NCBI RefSeq assembly: GCF_035083965.1
Contig: NC_089725.1
Span: forward strand, 28,157,925 to 28,221,924
Direction: 5' to 3'
From: Branchiostoma lanceolatum
Lineage: Eukaryota; Chordata; Leptocardii; Amphioxiformes; Branchiostomatidae
Length of the DNA stretch: 64,000 bases
Position numbers and translations under genes: made by a program. The notes beneath the pieces are model-generated. The model was given only the letters and a program-made list of their open reading frames with translations. It did no database searches and was not told where the DNA came from. Below are positions 20,301 to 50,043 of this stretch, piece by piece (the stretch's first letter is position 1; each line of letters starts with the position of its first letter).

Positions 20301-22925
20301 ACCACCAGCCAAGGAGAACCTAGGTAACTACAGGCTTTTTCCTCCTGTTTCTAACATGTACTCTGGATGTTAGTTTAATTTTCTTACAATGAACTGTATT
20401 GGTGACGTAACTTTGTGAGGGCTACACCTCTGGGTTGAGATGAGGGATAGTGATCATGATAATGATGAGTTTGCTTTTGATATTTTCAAATGATTATGAT
20501 AGCTAAGAGATCAAGCATCTTGGAATAGAATGCTATTTATATGTTTTGCAATGGATTGAGAAGAAACAACATGTGGAACCATGCACATACACTTTTACAT
20601 TCTTAGCCATAACAGTTGTCATCCATCAAAAACTCGCTATGTAAATCTAAATGGTTGTATACTGTAACTTTCCACATGCTCAAAAGTATCTTCAGACATT
20701 CTTATGAGATCTCTACTTTCCTTCCAGCAGACCCTGAGGACACTAACTACCTTCAGTCTGTCCACAACTGTGTCCTGTTTGCTACCATTGTCCTGGAGAA
20801 GCAACTCAGGTGAGGGCTTACTTATTGTACATGTTTACGTTTTGCTGTAATGCCTAATGAGGGCCTCATTGCAAAGCAATATTAGACACCCTGGCTTTAT
20901 ATGGAGATTCTAGAGATTCTATAGACAGACTGGCCCTAATAACTGTAGCTTTGTACACAGATAATGATCTTACTTTTGCATTGACAAAGCATCGGGATAA
21001 ATTGAAAAAGAAAGGCTAAGTATATATCTGTAGGACAGTAGAATAAAAACTCTTTATTTGTTTTCCCGAAACATAAATACTGAAACAGCATTATCTCTGA
21101 ATCGCATTATTTTATGGCATTGTCCTGGTTTTTGTTTTGTTTCAGAATACTGTCACTGCTAGACAAGGGCACATTAAGACTTCTGGCTGACAACCCCAGG
21201 ATAGGAACATTCTCCCCCACGCTGCAGCAGGCACTCATAACTGCTAACGGCACTTGTCCCTTCAGGGTAAGAAACAGACAGACATTTGCTTAATGTTGTC
21301 CTGAAATAAAGGTGTATTTCACTTGGTGTTTTTTTAATGAATAAACAAATGTGAAATTTATTTAGAACTGAATTTTGAAATATTCATTGCTGTGTCATGT
21401 ACTTATGTTAGTGGTTTTCGTGGTGACCTCTCCTTTCTCCACAGCAAAGTCATCACACAACAAACAATACAGATTTTCTGTCAGCAATGCACTCTGTGTT
21501 CCCGAAAAGAAATTAAAACACCTCCCTTTCCTGTTAGCATGCTATTAAGTCCCATCAAACCGAAATGCATCTATAAGTAGCCATTGAAATTATCACAACC
21601 CTGCATACGGCATACTAGTGATTATAGTGACTTACAGAATGATGGAAATGATGTGAAAATTTGACTTTATTTGTATGATGTATGAGATGTGTTTGTAAAC
21701 AGACGAAGGAGATCCGTACAGCCTCCCCCATCTCCAGCGTGCCCTTCCAGTCTGACACAGACAACAGGCACAACTTCCCTAGCGACCACTCCTTCCACAC
21801 TTTCAAGAAGACCAGGTATGCAATGATGCAGTTTTGGAAACACGTATCGACTTATACATGTATAATGTTTTACTTTTTAACACTTGTTTGTCACTATTCG
21901 TAAGCCTGATATGTGAATATAGGGTTTGTCAGCCTACAAGCAACTTATTCGTGACAGAAAATAGTGTAAGCAATCATCAAAGCTTGGCATCTTCCAAAAT
22001 ATGTAAGGTAGAAGAAATATATAGTATATACAATGATAAATCTAGGATTGAAACTGTAGAGGAGGGCAGGAACCTTCTTTCAACCTCTGCTTGTATTTCT
22101 GTATCTGTATCTAGATCTGTATAGCTTGTATAACTGCCCTTCGGTATAGCACACCAGCTATTTTTCAGTGCTGTAGGAAAGCAAGTCTTTGGGAATATCT
22201 TGATAGGATTGTGATGTACATTGTATCTATGCACATCTAACAGAGACAAGTTCTATGAGCTGTTGAGGGAGTGGGAGGATAAACATCTCAAGCCTGACTG
22301 GTCCATGCAACTGGCCATGGGAGAAAGGATCAGGTAAACTATGCTGCAAATATTAAAAAATGTGCTTTCTTCTAATAGGGAAATTTCAACACTATGTGGA
22401 TGCATTCTGTTGTGACAAAACCTTTTTTGTGGTTGCATGAATTATGTTTCACTAAGTAACTGATGACTCTTTGTTTTTTGTAGGATTTTGCTCTACTCAA
22501 CAGCAGACTTTGCCAGTCTTATCCACTTTGCCCGTCTGTTTCAGTCACAACTCATAAGGGTGAGATTACACATGTACAGTCAATAATGTGCTCTTAAGCT
22601 GCTTAGTGCAGTATATTGCCTTTATTCTGATGAGATGTTGTTAGTTGATTAAGTTACATTTGTCACAAGTTGCGTGTTCAAAGTGGGGAAAGCAGGAAGT
22701 GTGCTACAGAAATTCAACAACCTCACAGCTCTGTGAACATGTCATTTGACATCAATGATATTTTTGTTTATTACAACCATGTAGATGTGTAAGGGAGACA
22801 GCATTCAGGACCAGGATGTGGAGGAGGACATTGCTCTGCTAACCGAGCTGAGGAAGTCAAACCCAGAGAAACTGAAAAGGTAGTCTGTATGCTTGTTTTT
22901 TTGTTTTTGTTTGTGTGTGTGTGTT

Positions 22926-22987
<62 letters not shown>

Positions 22988-25900
22988 CTTGCGTGCCTGC
23001 GTGCGTGTGGGTGAAAATGTTGTTTTGATTTTTTTGTTCCTGTTTTAATAGGACTGGTGAAGATATTTAAAGCATTGTTATAAAAAAAGGTGACTTGTCG
23101 CTCACCGCTAATTTCCTTCCCCACCCAGGCTGCAGGAGCGCTTCATCACCCCCTGGAGGACAGGAGGACCATGCCCCCCTCCCGCCTTCCCTGGACACCA
23201 GGAGTTCTTCAAAAACTTCCTACAGGCTGCAGCAAGGTGAGGCTGGCAATAGATGTTATAACTAATGTTGAAACTTTTGTGGCTTTTTATTTCCAGGGGA
23301 CCTCTCCACTGCAAATTCATGACACCACAAATATGTCTCCCTTACAAGTTGTTTGACTACTGTACTACAGAATTGTTTCAATGTGAGTTTAGAATTTAGA
23401 ACACCGCGGAAACATTTTCCTTTACACCTCAGTGTTTTATTAAGGTGCATCACATTTGTTTTTCTTTTTCCAGCCATGTCTTCAACCAACTGATAGTTGA
23501 CAACTTCTCAGCTGAGATTCAAGAGGTAAGGCTTTTCAAGTCATCTTACCGTCCTGCTAATATAAAATTGACAGTTCCTTTTGATGTCAAAATGTCAAAG
23601 ACATAGAAATAGAGGTGGTCTAATTTCAACATCGTAATTGTGCAATATGAAAATCAAGGGTTGTATTAAGTATTGAGTTTGTTTCTTTTGTGGCACAGCT
23701 TGACACCACCCAGTTTGGACTGCCAGACAACACAGCTGACAGTGTTGATCAGGTACGTAAAACTTTAACCTTCCCTTGTCTTGCGTATGGTGCATTCTGT
23801 TCCATAGACATAGGAACAATTCATCACTTTTCCATAAGACAAAGTTGCAGTTGACCTACACACCATTTTTTTGTCCTCAGCATAGAAAATATTTTTATTT
23901 CTATTTTAAGGATTGTTTTGTTGGCATCTAGCTGTAGATATGCAGGTACTTGTCTGTTAGAGGTCCTTATTTGGGTTCACAGGAGCAGAGAGACTCCTAT
24001 GCCTCATGCCTGCTGAACCTGAGAATTCTGGGAAAGTTTCTGGGATTCATCGTCTTCCTGCCTTACCGCAGTCCACAGCTGCTGCCAGAGAGCATGATGG
24101 CCTCAGCACTCTCTGTCAGGAACAAGGTAAGTCCCATTGTCACCAGAGAGATTCTAGAGATTTATGGGACAATTAAGAAGTCAGGTAAACTTCACTGTTG
24201 TACTAACAATTCGAGATGTCAACCCCGTAGACAGGACTATTCTTTTTGATAAGTGTGGTGGGTTCTTTAATGTGCTGGAGGTGTGGCTCTAGTCAAACAT
24301 GTAAAATGACAATCAACAGTTTTTGTGTCCCATCCGTCTCTCATTTTCACCTGTGAGGACATAGGTATAAAGAGCCTTTCCCCAGGGCACAACATTGGGG
24401 CCTGTCAGGGATTCGAAGCCAGAACCCTAAGATCCTTAGTCAACAACTCTAACCACAAGACCATTTGCCACCTAAATGTTTTCCTCCAGGTCTGTCAGCC
24501 GATCGACATTTTGAGGTATCTACAGGACAGCCTAAAGCACTGTCAGGCCGAGCCTGCCAAGGATTCAGACACAAAACCTTTAGATTCAACAACAACCCTA
24601 ACCACAAGACAACCCTAACCAGAAGGCCACTTTGCCACCTACATTTGTAAATGTTTCCCTCCAGGTGTGCCAGCCTATCGACATCCTGAAGCACCTACAG
24701 GACAGCCTGAAGCAGGGTCGTACCATCCTGACTCTCCCGTGGGTGGTGGAGTATCTCAGCATGATGGACCCCATGGCTCCTAAACTGGACTCCTACAAGG
24801 AAATACTCTCCATCCTCTTACACATACACAGGTATTGTTGGAGTCATCCCTTCATTTTACATTGTTGATGACATTATAAAAAGCTTTGCTTAGTTCTACT
24901 TGAAGTTATGCATTTATTTCTCAAACCAGGTTTACACATAATTACCAATAATCACATCAAGACTACGTCTCAAAGATCATAGTTGACTGTTCTTTTTTTT
25001 TTTAAATCATGGTTGGCTGTGATTTTTTTTCTACATGTTTTAATAAAGATGGAGTGTACTCGAAATGGAATTGACCAATCCTGTATGTTTATTTCAGATC
25101 CATCCACCATTCTCCCTCCAGTATCCTCTCCACCAGTCAGCTCCTTGTCCTGCTGATGTTAGGGTGGCTGTTCCAGGTAGGGTAGTTTATTTCAAGACGT
25201 AAACATAAAGATTTCCATTCATGTTTGTCTCTGTGTCACCATTTCTTGGAGGCTGAGGAATGTCCACTCTTTACATTATCTTGAATAATTGATATGTTTC
25301 TGCTCACAGCCTTACAGCAATTAGGCTAAATGCTCAGACTAATTTTGCATGTGATACTTGCTTTTGGCAGCAGTTGTGTGCTATTTGATTTTTAAATGTG
25401 GGTAAATAGAAATTTATTGAAAAAGCTGCTTGCACAGTGTATGATTTCTCACCCTGATTTCTGACCCCCCCAGGTTCCAGCAATCCTGACCAGCATGATA
25501 ACTCTCCATCCTGATGCTGACGAGCTGGTAGTTCCCAACTTCAACAGGAACAGCTGTATCTCTCTGGTAGGTATTTGTATGGTATATAGATAGAGTACTG
25601 AATACTGTTAATTCATGTATTTTCACAGGGACTTAATTCCATAGCAGAAGTAGAAAGTTTGTATGGTGCTTGTGATTGAAACAAGTCTGTAGTACATATA
25701 GAATACAACACGGGGTATTCCGTATCACCCGAGGTACCAGCCCCACCGCGGGTCGGATCGCCCGACGGCCGTAGGCCGGAGGGCGATCCGACCCGCGGTA
25801 GGGCTGGGACCGAGGGTGATGCGGAATACAACGTGTTGTATTTTATTTATGTCATACCTTGGTCATACCCACCCGAGAAAACATACATTTCAATGCGGAA

Positions 25901-28900
25901 TGCGCCAGAAGTTGAGGGAGTTTTGTGTCCTTGAACAAGAAACTGTAGCAACATTGATTCCAATCTCCGAATCCGGTATTCGAATTTCCGACGGCCGCGC
26001 AACCGGCGCGCTCGAAATGCGTTCGAAATATTCTATGGAAGCCTGTGTGATAACACTCCCAAACCCTATGTGATCCGGATAGTTATCACACGGTCCGGGA
26101 CACCCGTATCAGGCCCAGGCATGACATAAAGTAAAAGTACATTGAAAATGCATATTTGCTTTGTTACGAGTTCATACGGAAATAAAACAGCCAGCATTTG
26201 AAGATTTACAGTATATGGATGAAGATTACTGTATCTGTTAATTGAAAAACACCTGTCTTCTTTCCAGTCAGACTATTTCTAAATGTTGGTGTTGTTTATC
26301 CTTCCAGGACTCCATCCAGGTGGTTGATCAGCAACTTTTATACACCTGCTGTCCATACCTGGGTAATTACTCTAATTTATTTTTTAAAATCTTTAAATAT
26401 GGGATAAAAAAATTCTTTGTTTGAACATCAACAGAAACAATCAACTTTCTAGGATGTATGCCTGTGTCTGTTAAGGCTGAGAATAAGGGATACAGTAATA
26501 TTAAATCAAGATATCCTTTTAACAAAATTGCTTCAATCAGGTAATCTGTATGTTTGCTAAATTTTATTTGACCCTTAACTCCACCCTTGTGACCTCAATG
26601 AAAAGCGGCCTACAGACCAGTTGAAGGTTCTCATGAATTTAGGTTCAAACAAACAAACAAACAAGCAAACAAACAAACAAACAAGTAACAAATGTTACTC
26701 ATAGCTTCCAATGTCTACAAAATATTTGCTGATGTGTTGACCCTGCAGGTGAACTGAGAGCTGTTCTGATGGAGTATGACTCAGGAATCAGCTCTAAGGG
26801 CGGCTCCTTCAGGAAGATCACACCTCTATCATTCAACCAGGAGCCCAAGGAAGTGTCAAAGCAACAAATACAGGTATGGTGAATATATAGCACAAAAGTC
26901 TATTGTGGCTAGCCTTCATAAGGTGATTGTTTAGGCTGTCAAATGCATCATCATCATCATTTCATCACCATTATTTAAATGCAGAGTACAGCTCAATGTA
27001 CTACTACTAGCTTTTCTTGTGCAATATATACAGTCAAAACTGCCCAAAAAGACCATAAGAAGGGGACCGTTATTGATAAAATCTGGTCTATGTGGACAGG
27101 TAATCACTTGAGACAAGATTCTTGTGCCTATCTAAATGGGAAAAGTGACCACCAAAATGTGGTCACATTGTCCAAATGGTCCTTATGTACATGTAGAGGT
27201 GGTCGCATGTACAGGACGGACTGTACTTTGTTGGATGTTTTTGGTAGGACCATTATGTTTTCATTTACCAGAAAAGTAACGTTTGAGGAATACATCTGCA
27301 CTTTTGAATATCTGCCACTCCCAGCTCCAGCTTGAGGAGAGTTTCTTCCACAACCAGCCCCCGTCCCTGAAGAGAACAGCAGACTTTGTGGTGGAGCGTG
27401 TGTCGTCCAACTGTGCCAAGCATGTGCGCGCCGCGGTGGTGCAGCCGCTGGTCCAGGCCAGGAGGGACCAGCTCAGGACTGACATAGGAGATGTCAGGGA
27501 GTCTGAGGAGAAGAAACTAACCAAGGAGGTACTGTGGAGCTTGAATGTTTGCAGTGATTTCATTTTCACGGTTTTTGTGGTGACCTGTCCACCGCAAATT
27601 CATGACTCGGCCAATATGTGTTTCATATGTAATACTACTGCACTATAGAATTGTTTCAACCTCAAACACTATAAAAACCTAGTAAGAAATTAATTCCTTG
27701 AAACTTGAATCTTTATGGAAAATACTACGTGGCAGACTTGCAAGTCTGAATTGGGTAGGTATTTACACATGAGCTCCCATTAAAAAACGATATCATTATA
27801 TACAAAGTTTAAATAAAAACTGGTGGTATCTATTATTCCCTGCACAAATGAGATAATTCACAGTAAAAGTGATTAGTGGTGAACTTGCAGAGTTATTAGT
27901 GGTGAACTTGCAGAGTTGTTCATCCCCTTAAGCACAAGTTGTAGCTTTCTGTTATTAATGAAGTTATTCAGAAAACAATGTTCTGACACTGCTGTTTTTC
28001 ACTTGTATTGCGAGCAATGGACCCACAGTATTTTCTTCTGAAATGCACTCCGTATTAAGGTAATGGCAGAATAGTTTTTAGCTAACTTTTCCTGACCTAG
28101 GATCTAGTTTCTGTCCGAGCCCAAATACATTGCCATTTGCATTAGATGTGAAGCAATAACACTAAATGTAATCTTCCGTTTTGAATACTGTTTTGATACT
28201 CTGCAGGAGAGAGCAAGAGAGAAGACCAAAGCCACAAAACCCATCATCACAGCTGTGGTGGAGGAAGCTAGACCAAAGGCAGAGGAGGCAGGGAAGAGGT
28301 CTGACAATCTTGCTTCAACTGTAGAGCATAAGAGTATACATTATGTAACTACATATTCCAGCCATTCTGCCAAAGGATGGCCTACTAGCGTTGTGTTATC
28401 TATTGTAAGTCAATACATGTACATCAAATGTCATATGCTAGACTAAAGAACAGGTCAATAAATTCAAATAAAAAATACAGTTAACTCAATATATACTGTC
28501 ATTCTAAATGTCCTGTTTTATTTTTGATCACAGATTCTGTGAAACCAAAGTGATGGAAGCCTTGAACAGCCTGGTGGCAGAGGAGATCAGCCCACAGGTT
28601 AGTATTTGCTTGTGTTGTGGTTAGAGACTGACTTGGAGCTTTTCTTAGTACTGTAAGCCCCATAGGTGTATATTTCACCATTTTGATTTATAGTATAAAA
28701 TACAGTTGTGATTTCTGTATTATGGATGTCCATTATAGTTTAGTTCTGCCCAATGGGAGTCATCCCCTGCATGTAATGTACAACGACAGAACTTACCAAT
28801 GGTGCCTGTCTATTTTACCTCTATTAACTTCAGGTCATAAAGACAGCAGGAGGCATTGCCTTCAGACTTGCCTATGACAAGGTGGTCAGGTGGACAAGGG

Positions 28901-30940
28901 ATAAAGTGCCAGGTATGCAATCAAACTGCAGTCTGACATGAAATGATGCAGGGATATTTGGTGTGAACGCGTGAGACTAAGAATTATCTGTAAAAGAACA
29001 CAACACACTTATCGAGAAGAGTAGGAGTGACCCAATGTGCCTGGATAAATAGCCATGCACTACTAACTAAAAAAAAAGTGTCATCCTTCAACCAAGGTCG
29101 ACCAGAAAGAAAGAAAAATTATGCACTCATAGGCTTTGGAAGAGATGGGCAACACATTTCTGATGTCATTTGTTCTTATCAGTTATCATGTTTTAGTTGC
29201 TATCTTCTTGGCTGATATAGAAACAGAAACGTACAATGTAACTTACTGTCTGTTCCAGCTTTGATACAGAAAGAGGTGGAGGCAGAGTATGATAGACTGT
29301 TAAAACAGGCAGCTAAACAACAGGCCTGTTTACCAAGACCAAGTGCTGATGCTGAAGAAAAACTTGAGCTAGAACCATCTGCAGTGTTGGAAAACCTCAA
29401 GGTGAGCATCTTTCCCTGGATGCCATTATTCAAAGGCACTGCTAACTTTATCCACTGGTCTTACTATGTGTTAGAAACAGTAAGGTAGCTTTGTATATTG
29501 TCTTGTTAGTTTTGGAGTATATCTTAGTTTTGTTTTTGACAATTGATTCTGTAGTCAAAATATCTTTGCTTCTTTGTTGATTTAAAGAAAGTGCGCAGGG
29601 TGTTTCTGCAGCTAGCTATCTTTTATCCTGATCAGCAGCATCAGACTTATTTGTATGTGACATCTTAACCAATCTTTCAGGATCTACTGGGCAAAGTGTT
29701 CTCTCCTGGAAGCAGTCAAAATGGTGAGCCTATTCTCAGCATTCAACATTCCCTGCCAGATACAGCACTTATCGATAATCAAAGCAACTCTGCTGATTTT
29801 ACAGACATATAGGTTATAAAAGTGATGACAACAGTTGTGTTTCAATGATTGTTTGCAGGAGTAAGAAAGAACTTCGTAAATTGCATAGAACCTATCTAAC
29901 CTGAGTTGTGGTGTATGTTTTGCTTCTCCAATGTGTCTGGAGTTTTTAGAGAATGACTGTGTGTGTCTTGTGGTTCCCAGTGTGTGAGAGTGACTTTGTG
30001 GATGTGCTTACCAAGACCAGAGACTTGCTGCAGAGCAGTCAGGTAAGGAGGGGGTTTCTACTTCTCTGCCTTAATATTATTTCTTGATGTATTCTTGTCT
30101 ATTACAAAATATTGCAGATTAGAAGCATGTACTGTGAAAGTACTGCAGACATGTTCTTGGTGGTTTTATGTTTGCAGTTTTCGTAGTGACCGTTTCACTA
30201 GGAACTTAAAACCACCGCGGACACTTTTGTCCAATACTGCAGTATTTGACTATAACGCTGACGCAACTTAAAACCACAGCAAACACTCCATTTGCGCCTT
30301 AGCGGGAAATAAAAACCACACAAACGTAAATACATTTACAGTATGCTGCCTCAGCAGAGGTGTGCTGTCTACCCTTTAGTTTTTGTTGTTATCCTTGTTT
30401 ATATGATACCAGTTGATGTTGAATCTTAACTTTGATGTTCTGCAGGAAATCTTCACCTCCTCTCTGAAGTCCTTGTCTCGCCTGAGTGTGGAAGCTGCTG
30501 CTGCTTATAGTGAGTACCAGATAACAGTATAAGAATCATCATCATCATCATATATAAGAATATAAGAATACATGGAATGTAATATGAGCATTGATGCACT
30601 GCACATACATGTATTACTTTGCCATTCCTGTTGTTTGTAATGTTGCTTTGCAAACTTATAGTTGTACTTATCTCTTTGTATGGACATTTATGCTACTCAA
30701 GTAACTGGATAAATCTTTCAAACGGTCAGAAGTTCTAGATAGCATCCACTATCTTTCGTCAGTGACTGACGTATGGTCATTTGTTTTTCAGTTATCTTCA
30801 GCCAAGGGAACCAGCAGAGCAAGGTGTTCTCCCTGCTTCAGGAGATCTGGGCCTGTGAGCTGCCCCTCCCCCCTCCCTTCCAGAACCTTCTGGCCCCTAA
30901 GAACATCTTGTTGTTACAGCAGAGATCACCAAACATACAG
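17393..30940 (+). CDS. CDAN1: Codanin-1, C-terminus missing into assembly gap
   Basis: Twenty-nine exons keep frame for 1228 residues: 17393-17488, 18230-18924, 19175-19387, 19701-19924, 20222-20323, 20728-20809, 21146-21266, 21703-21815, 22244-22333, 22484-22559, 22785-22879, 23129-23236, 23474-23525, 23699-23752, 23983-24126, 24665-24831, 25098-25176, 25474-25566, 26308-26362, 26749-26873, 27325-27528, 28207-28298, 28534-28597, 28834-28912, 29259-29401, 29681-29723, 29981-30042, 30446-30509 and 30792-30940. Codanin-1 binds the histone chaperone ASF1; human mutations cause dyserythropoietic anaemia. Matches include the ASF1-binding motif SRRITPTPV (~269-277), [61 protein letters not shown] and [11 protein letters not shown]. 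The model stops after [11 protein letters not shown]; about 80 C-terminal residues expected from the human protein are absent before the gap at 31500. Donor GTTCGT at 19388 is unusual. A decoy copy of exon 16 lies upstream at 24490. Confidence 0.94.
22085..22165. repeat. Dispersed repeat, copy B
   Basis: CTGTATCTGTATCTAGATCT then TAACTGCCCTTCGGTATAGC and ACACCAGCT. This is the same family as 8280-8365 and 63378-63450, here in a CDAN1 intron. Confidence 0.6.
22900..22992. repeat. (GT)n microsatellite
   Basis: A GT/TG run of about 80 bp, interrupted by TTTG, ends in a short GC alternation. It lies 20 bp inside the intron after the CDAN1 exon 22785-22879. The antisense Thr-His ORF is an artefact of this repeat. 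Confidence 0.95.
23270..23425. repeat. Dispersed intronic repeat with GCAAATTCATGAC core, copy 1
   Basis: The block runs TTTTGTGGCTTT, GACCTCTCCACTGCAAATTC, ATGAC and TACAGAATTGTTTCAA, ending near AACACCGCGGAAAC. Related copies lie at about 27560-27690, 47585-47720 and 57640-57785, with a partial one near 30165-30330. It is non-coding, probably a MITE or SINE family. Confidence 0.7.
24400..24700 (+). repeat. Tandem duplication of CDAN1 intron tail, acceptor and exon 16 head
   Basis: The real exon starts at 24665 after TTTCCCTCCAG and encodes [17 protein letters not shown]. Exactly 175 bp upstream, at 24490 after TTTTCCTCCAG, lies a copy encoding [17 protein letters not shown]. The preceding intronic segments (CTAACCACAAGACC, TTTGCCACCTA) also match. 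The decoy has an intact acceptor but runs to a stop at 24616-24618. Confidence 0.9.
24405..24472 (-). repeat. tRNA-derived SINE-like head
   Basis: Read on the minus strand, TGGTTAGAGTTG resembles a pol III A box and GGCTTCGAATCCC a B box, at roughly the right spacing. The anticodon region is not convincing, so this is a tRNA-related repeat and not a functional tRNA. It is part of the duplicated CDAN1 unit. Confidence 0.5.
25700..26130. mobile_element. MITE-like element, copy 2, with large GC-rich hairpin
   Basis: A long imperfect hairpin (ACAACACG... to ...CGTGTTGT, 25706-25847) centred on CCGACGGCCGTAGGCCGGAG adjoins a block ending GGCCCAGGCATGACATAAA. The block is the reverse of the element at 2651-2960. 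It has no coding capacity and lies in a CDAN1 intron. Confidence 0.7.
27030..27235. repeat. Dispersed repeat with AAAACTGCCCAA core, copy 1
   Basis: AAAACTGCCCAAAAAGACC and ATCTGGTCTATGTGGACAGG recur at 56503-56690. Weaker relatives starting CAGTCAAACCTG lie near 34595 and 60525. The repeats are intronic and non-coding. Confidence 0.65.
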
Positions 30941-31499
30941 GTACAGTGGCTTTTTTTTTTCATAAACTCACATAAAATCATATTCTATGGAGGATGACAT
31001 CTGTGAAAAGTTTTATCAGGTCAGTAAATCACTGGATGGCAAAGCTGTTTCTACATAACCAGTACATTATCACCTGCCGACGTTTCAGTGACTTTCACCT
31101 TCCTCAGGGCAAGACTAACTAGTATTAGCTGCAGTGTGAAATAGAACCAGTCAGTATTGAAAGGTGAAAATCAGTCCCCAAAACTTCAGGACTGGTGATT
31201 ATGTTCTGGTTGTATACTTGTATGTAGGGTTGACCATTTCAAATAGTTTTACATGTATTTTGAAGCCTTAACAACATTGTCTCTCATACAGTTCCAAAAG
31301 ATTTAAAAAATGAGGAACAAACATTCAAACAATTGGCCATCCAGGAAGCCATTCTTCTCTTTCTTCTAGATACAATGATTTGGATAAGCTCTTGTATAAA
31401 CATATAAGTTTCTAGCTGCAGTGCAAAATAGAACCAGTCAGTATTGAAAGGTGAAAGATTGGCCATCCAGGAAGCCATTCTTCTAGATACAGTGATTTG

Positions 31500-31599
31500 N
31501 NNNNNNNNNNNNNNNNNNNNNNNNNNNNNNNNNNNNNNNNNNNNNNNNNNNNNNNNNNNNNNNNNNNNNNNNNNNNNNNNNNNNNNNNNNNNNNNNNNN
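31500..31599. other. Assembly gap of 100 N
   Basis: A run of exactly 100 N, which is a conventional placeholder length. The last exon(s) of CDAN1 and the first exons of MTHFD1 are both missing around it, so real sequence of unknown length is absent. Near-duplicate segments (TTGGCCATCCAGGAAGCCAT) at about 31331 and 31459 just before it suggest a repeat caused the break. Confidence 0.98.
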
Positions 31600-31689
31600 G
31601 TTGTGCCTTCCTTGACTTGCATGCTACATGTACTGGGAAGGGTTGCAGTCAAAATAATATTTGCCTTTTTAAATGACACATTTCTATCG

Positions 31690-32135
31690 CCCCCAGTGAC
31701 AGTGTGCCACTCCCATACTAAGAACCTAGAGTATCATTTTCATTCTCTTCATTTTACACACCAGGTGCTTTACTTCTCTTGCTGGATGTTTCACTATTGA
31801 TTAGAGTAAGAAATAAAAAGTTTTAAACAGTATATTTCTATCCCCCCCTCAGTGACCGTATGCCACTCCCACACTAAGAACCTGGAGTATTATTTTCAGT
31901 CTCTTCAGTTCCCTTTGCTTCAGTTATCTTCCTGGATGTTTCTATTGATTAAGAAATGATTTTTTTGTAACAACATTTTTCTATCCCTTCAGTGACCTTG
32001 TGCCACTCCCACACTAAGAACCTGGAGTATTATTTTCAGTCTCTTCAGTTCCCTTTGCTTCAGTTATCTTCCTGGATGTTTCTATTGATTAAGAAATGAT
32101 TTTTTTGTAACAACATGTTTCTATCCCTTCCTCAG

Positions 32136-32165
<30 letters not shown>
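31690..32165 (+). repeat. Four-unit array copying acceptor and head of an MTHFD1 exon
   Basis: Units near 31697, 31851, 31990 and 32134 each carry AGTGACNNTNTGCCACTCCC followed by ACTAAGAACCT. Only the last, at 32136, continues into the full exon. The others diverge after GAGTAT into TTTTCAGTCTCTTCAGTTCC. Spacing is about 140-155 bp, and the first unit begins close to the gap. Confidence 0.9.

Positions 32166-50043
<17,878 letters not shown>

Noticed and set aside
23020..23120. CRISPR or other prokaryotic repeat systems
   Set aside because: No regularly spaced direct repeats with unique spacers exist anywhere in the window; the genes are plainly eukaryotic.
22771..23124. Minus-strand ORF with a long Thr-His run
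   Set aside because: It is the antisense reading of the (GT)n microsatellite and of true CDAN1 exons.
31284..31800. ORFs spanning the N run
   Set aside because: They are artefacts of translating undefined bases.
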